Shown here piece by piece: positions 6,445 through 6,558 of a DNA stretch of 6,558 bases (position 1 is the stretch's first letter; each line of letters begins with the position of its first letter). A model generated the notes under the pieces. The model did not search any database. It was not told the DNA's origin and worked only from the letters and a program-made list of their open reading frames with translations. The stretch is taken from the NCBI GenBank assembly GCA_016199255.1, contig JACQHA010000036.1:1-6558 (forward strand). Direction: 5' to 3'. The DNA comes from Deinococcus sp. GTDB taxonomy: Bacteria > Deinococcota > Deinococci > JACQHA01. The translations under genes were made by a program, and so were the position numbers.

Positions 6445-6535
6445 CCTCCGCTGCCCAACCTGCACCCAACTACCTGCTTCAGCGGGGCCCAGACTATCAG
6501 CTTATCGGTGGCGCGCCGGAGGCGCATCCGCTAAC
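6445..6535 (+). repeat. Interspersed repeat copy B
   Basis: This is the direct-orientation partner of copy A (1128-1218), the same length and similar along the whole stretch. It includes a shared CAACCTGCACCC-like block, CTGCTTCAGCGGG and the closing ATCAGCTTATCGGTGGC. Its hairpin is GCGCC, loop GGA, GGCGC (6513-6525). Together A and B bracket the three-gene operon. Confidence 0.8.
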
Positions 6536-6558
6536 GGATAACGGACCCTGCTACAATC

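Larger units (their letters stand above)
6329..6535. repeat. ~207-bp imperfect inverted-repeat element (arms C and B), MITE- or BIME-like
   Basis: Two ~40-base terminal arms (6329-6368 and 6496-6535) are inverted copies with 35 of 40 matches. Similarity continues inward more weakly, where CTGAGCAG near 6379-6386 mirrors CTGCTTCAG at 6474-6482. The interior has no supported gene; a 65-codon reading frame across it is not credible as protein. The structure fits a small non-autonomous element with terminal inverted repeats, or a pair of REP-like units facing each other. No transposase and no clear target duplication are visible. It occupies nearly all of the gap after the operon. Confidence 0.65.

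Noticed and set aside
6337..6534. 65-codon plus-strand frame whose last residues resemble those of the frame ending at 1217
   Set aside because: The likeness comes from the DNA repeat; the changes follow hairpin pairing rather than amino-acid conservation, and no ribosome site precedes it.
6329..6535. Integron attC-type recombination site
   Set aside because: The ends read GTTAGCG inward to CGCTAAC, the opposite order to attC (AAC first, GTT last), and do not fit the RYYYAAC/GTTRRRY cores. No integrase or cassette array is seen.
6552..6557. TACAAT as the -10 box of a downstream promoter
   Set aside because: It matches TATAAT at 5 of 6 positions, but no acceptable -35 lies 16-18 bases upstream and the window ends at once.

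Overview
The window is a compact piece of a GC-rich bacterial chromosome. It holds one leftward gene and a rightward three-gene operon, with related hairpin-bearing repeats beside both ends of the operon. GC-rich coding DNA, AGGAGG-type ribosome sites and a TTGACA-type promoter indicate a bacterium. A Chloroflexota-like or other thermophilic lineage is possible, but nothing here proves a taxon.

Layout: positions 18-1058 (minus) encode a cytoplasmic alpha/beta hydrolase with a complete catalytic triad, followed by a candidate terminator hairpin at the left edge. The 259-base gap 1059-1317 separates it from the divergent operon. That gap contains a repeat copy (A) and a near-consensus promoter. 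The operon runs: a secreted sugar-type ABC substrate-binding protein (1318-2421), a 12-bp perfect intercistronic hairpin (2444-2471), a very unusual 911-residue permease (2489-5224), and a Gfo/Idh/MocA-family oxidoreductase (5221-6333) whose ATG overlaps the permease stop. After it, 6329-6535 is an imperfect inverted repeat made of arms C and B; B is a direct copy of A.

The genes read as uptake and first-step metabolism of a sugar or polyol. The binding protein captures a solute outside the membrane, the permease carries it in, and the NAD(P)-dependent oxidoreductase acts on it or a derivative. The divergent hydrolase may remove ester groups from related carbohydrates, but that is inferred from position only. 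No ABC ATPase gene is present, so it must be encoded outside the window.

Two things stand out. The permease joins two complete RbsC-like halves through a glycine-rich linker and adds a membrane anchor plus an outward-facing domain I do not recognise. The three repeat copies share conserved flanks around a 5-bp hairpin whose stem bases differ but stay paired, which points to selection on structure in a REP-like or MITE-like family.
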